NCBI GenBank assembly: GCA_021795795.1
Contig: JAJYPA010000464.1
Coordinates: forward strand, 1-6,663
DNA from: Pseudomonadota bacterium
GTDB lineage: Bacteria; Pseudomonadota; Gammaproteobacteria; Halothiobacillales; Halothiobacillaceae
Direction: 5' to 3'
DNA: 6,663 nucleotides
A program made the position numbers and the translations under genes. Of the stretch, positions 6,577-6,663 are shown piece after piece (position 1 is the first letter of the stretch; each line of letters opens with the position of its first letter). The notes under the pieces were generated by a model. That model worked only from the letters and a program-made list of their open reading frames with translations, had not been told where the DNA came from and ran no database searches.

Positions 6577-6663
6577 AGCCATATCCGCTTGGGGCTTGCC
6601 CCATGGCGTGTGTGTTGGCGGTCTGCGCGGCCGCGGCCGGTGGTAAGACCCACGTCGATCCAG
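6577..6663. other. GC-rich window end, no assignable gene
   Basis: From about 6318 to the window end the third forward frame has no stop codon, and its last part ends GGKTHVDP. The opposite strand is also open here, which is common by chance in GC-rich DNA. No ribosome site, start or recognisable motif supports a gene. It includes the palindrome GGCCGCGGCC (6629-6638). Confidence 0.3.

Noticed and set aside
1..6663. CRISPR array or retron-type RNA
   Set aside because: No regularly spaced direct repeats and no reverse transcriptase or Cas motifs were seen on either strand.

Overview
The window looks like a degraded mobile-element or defence-island segment of a bacterial genome, probably proteobacterial. 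That placement rests only on the style of the integrase, which resembles proteobacterial phage-type tyrosine recombinases, and on the IS families present; no rRNA, tRNA or housekeeping gene fixes the organism. By eye the flanks are GC-rich and the central operon is closer to balanced composition, which would fit a separately acquired module.

Layout. Positions 1-72 are the tail of an unidentified gene. A short non-coding stretch with a hairpin and a palindrome (73-217) leads to a tyrosine-recombinase integrase gene (218-1221) broken by a single-base frameshift near 708-711, with all its catalytic residues still encoded. Then come about 620 bases in which I find no supportable gene (1222-1838), followed by the C-terminal stump of an IS1595/ISXO2-type transposase (about 1839-2093).

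The centre (2117-5965) is a tight three-gene operon with 4- and 8-base overlaps. It encodes a compact UvrD/Rep-like SF1 helicase (466 aa), a DarT-family (DUF4433) ADP-ribosyltransferase (230 aa), and a 588-aa protein joining an ADP-ribosylglycohydrolase (DraG/ARH fold) to a C-terminal VOC (glyoxalase/bleomycin-resistance) domain. The operon is followed by an ISAzo13-type transposase fragment (6055-6576) with an in-frame amber codon, and the window ends in GC-rich unassigned sequence.

How the genes may work together (inference): DarT enzymes attach ADP-ribose to DNA bases and are normally held in check by a macrodomain (DarG) or NADAR partner that removes it. Here the translationally coupled neighbour is instead an ARH-fold hydrolase with an added VOC domain, and the first gene is a DNA helicase that could present or sense single-stranded DNA. 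This reads as a DarT-type toxin-antitoxin or anti-phage module with a non-canonical antitoxin, sitting between dead transposon remnants beside a broken integrase.
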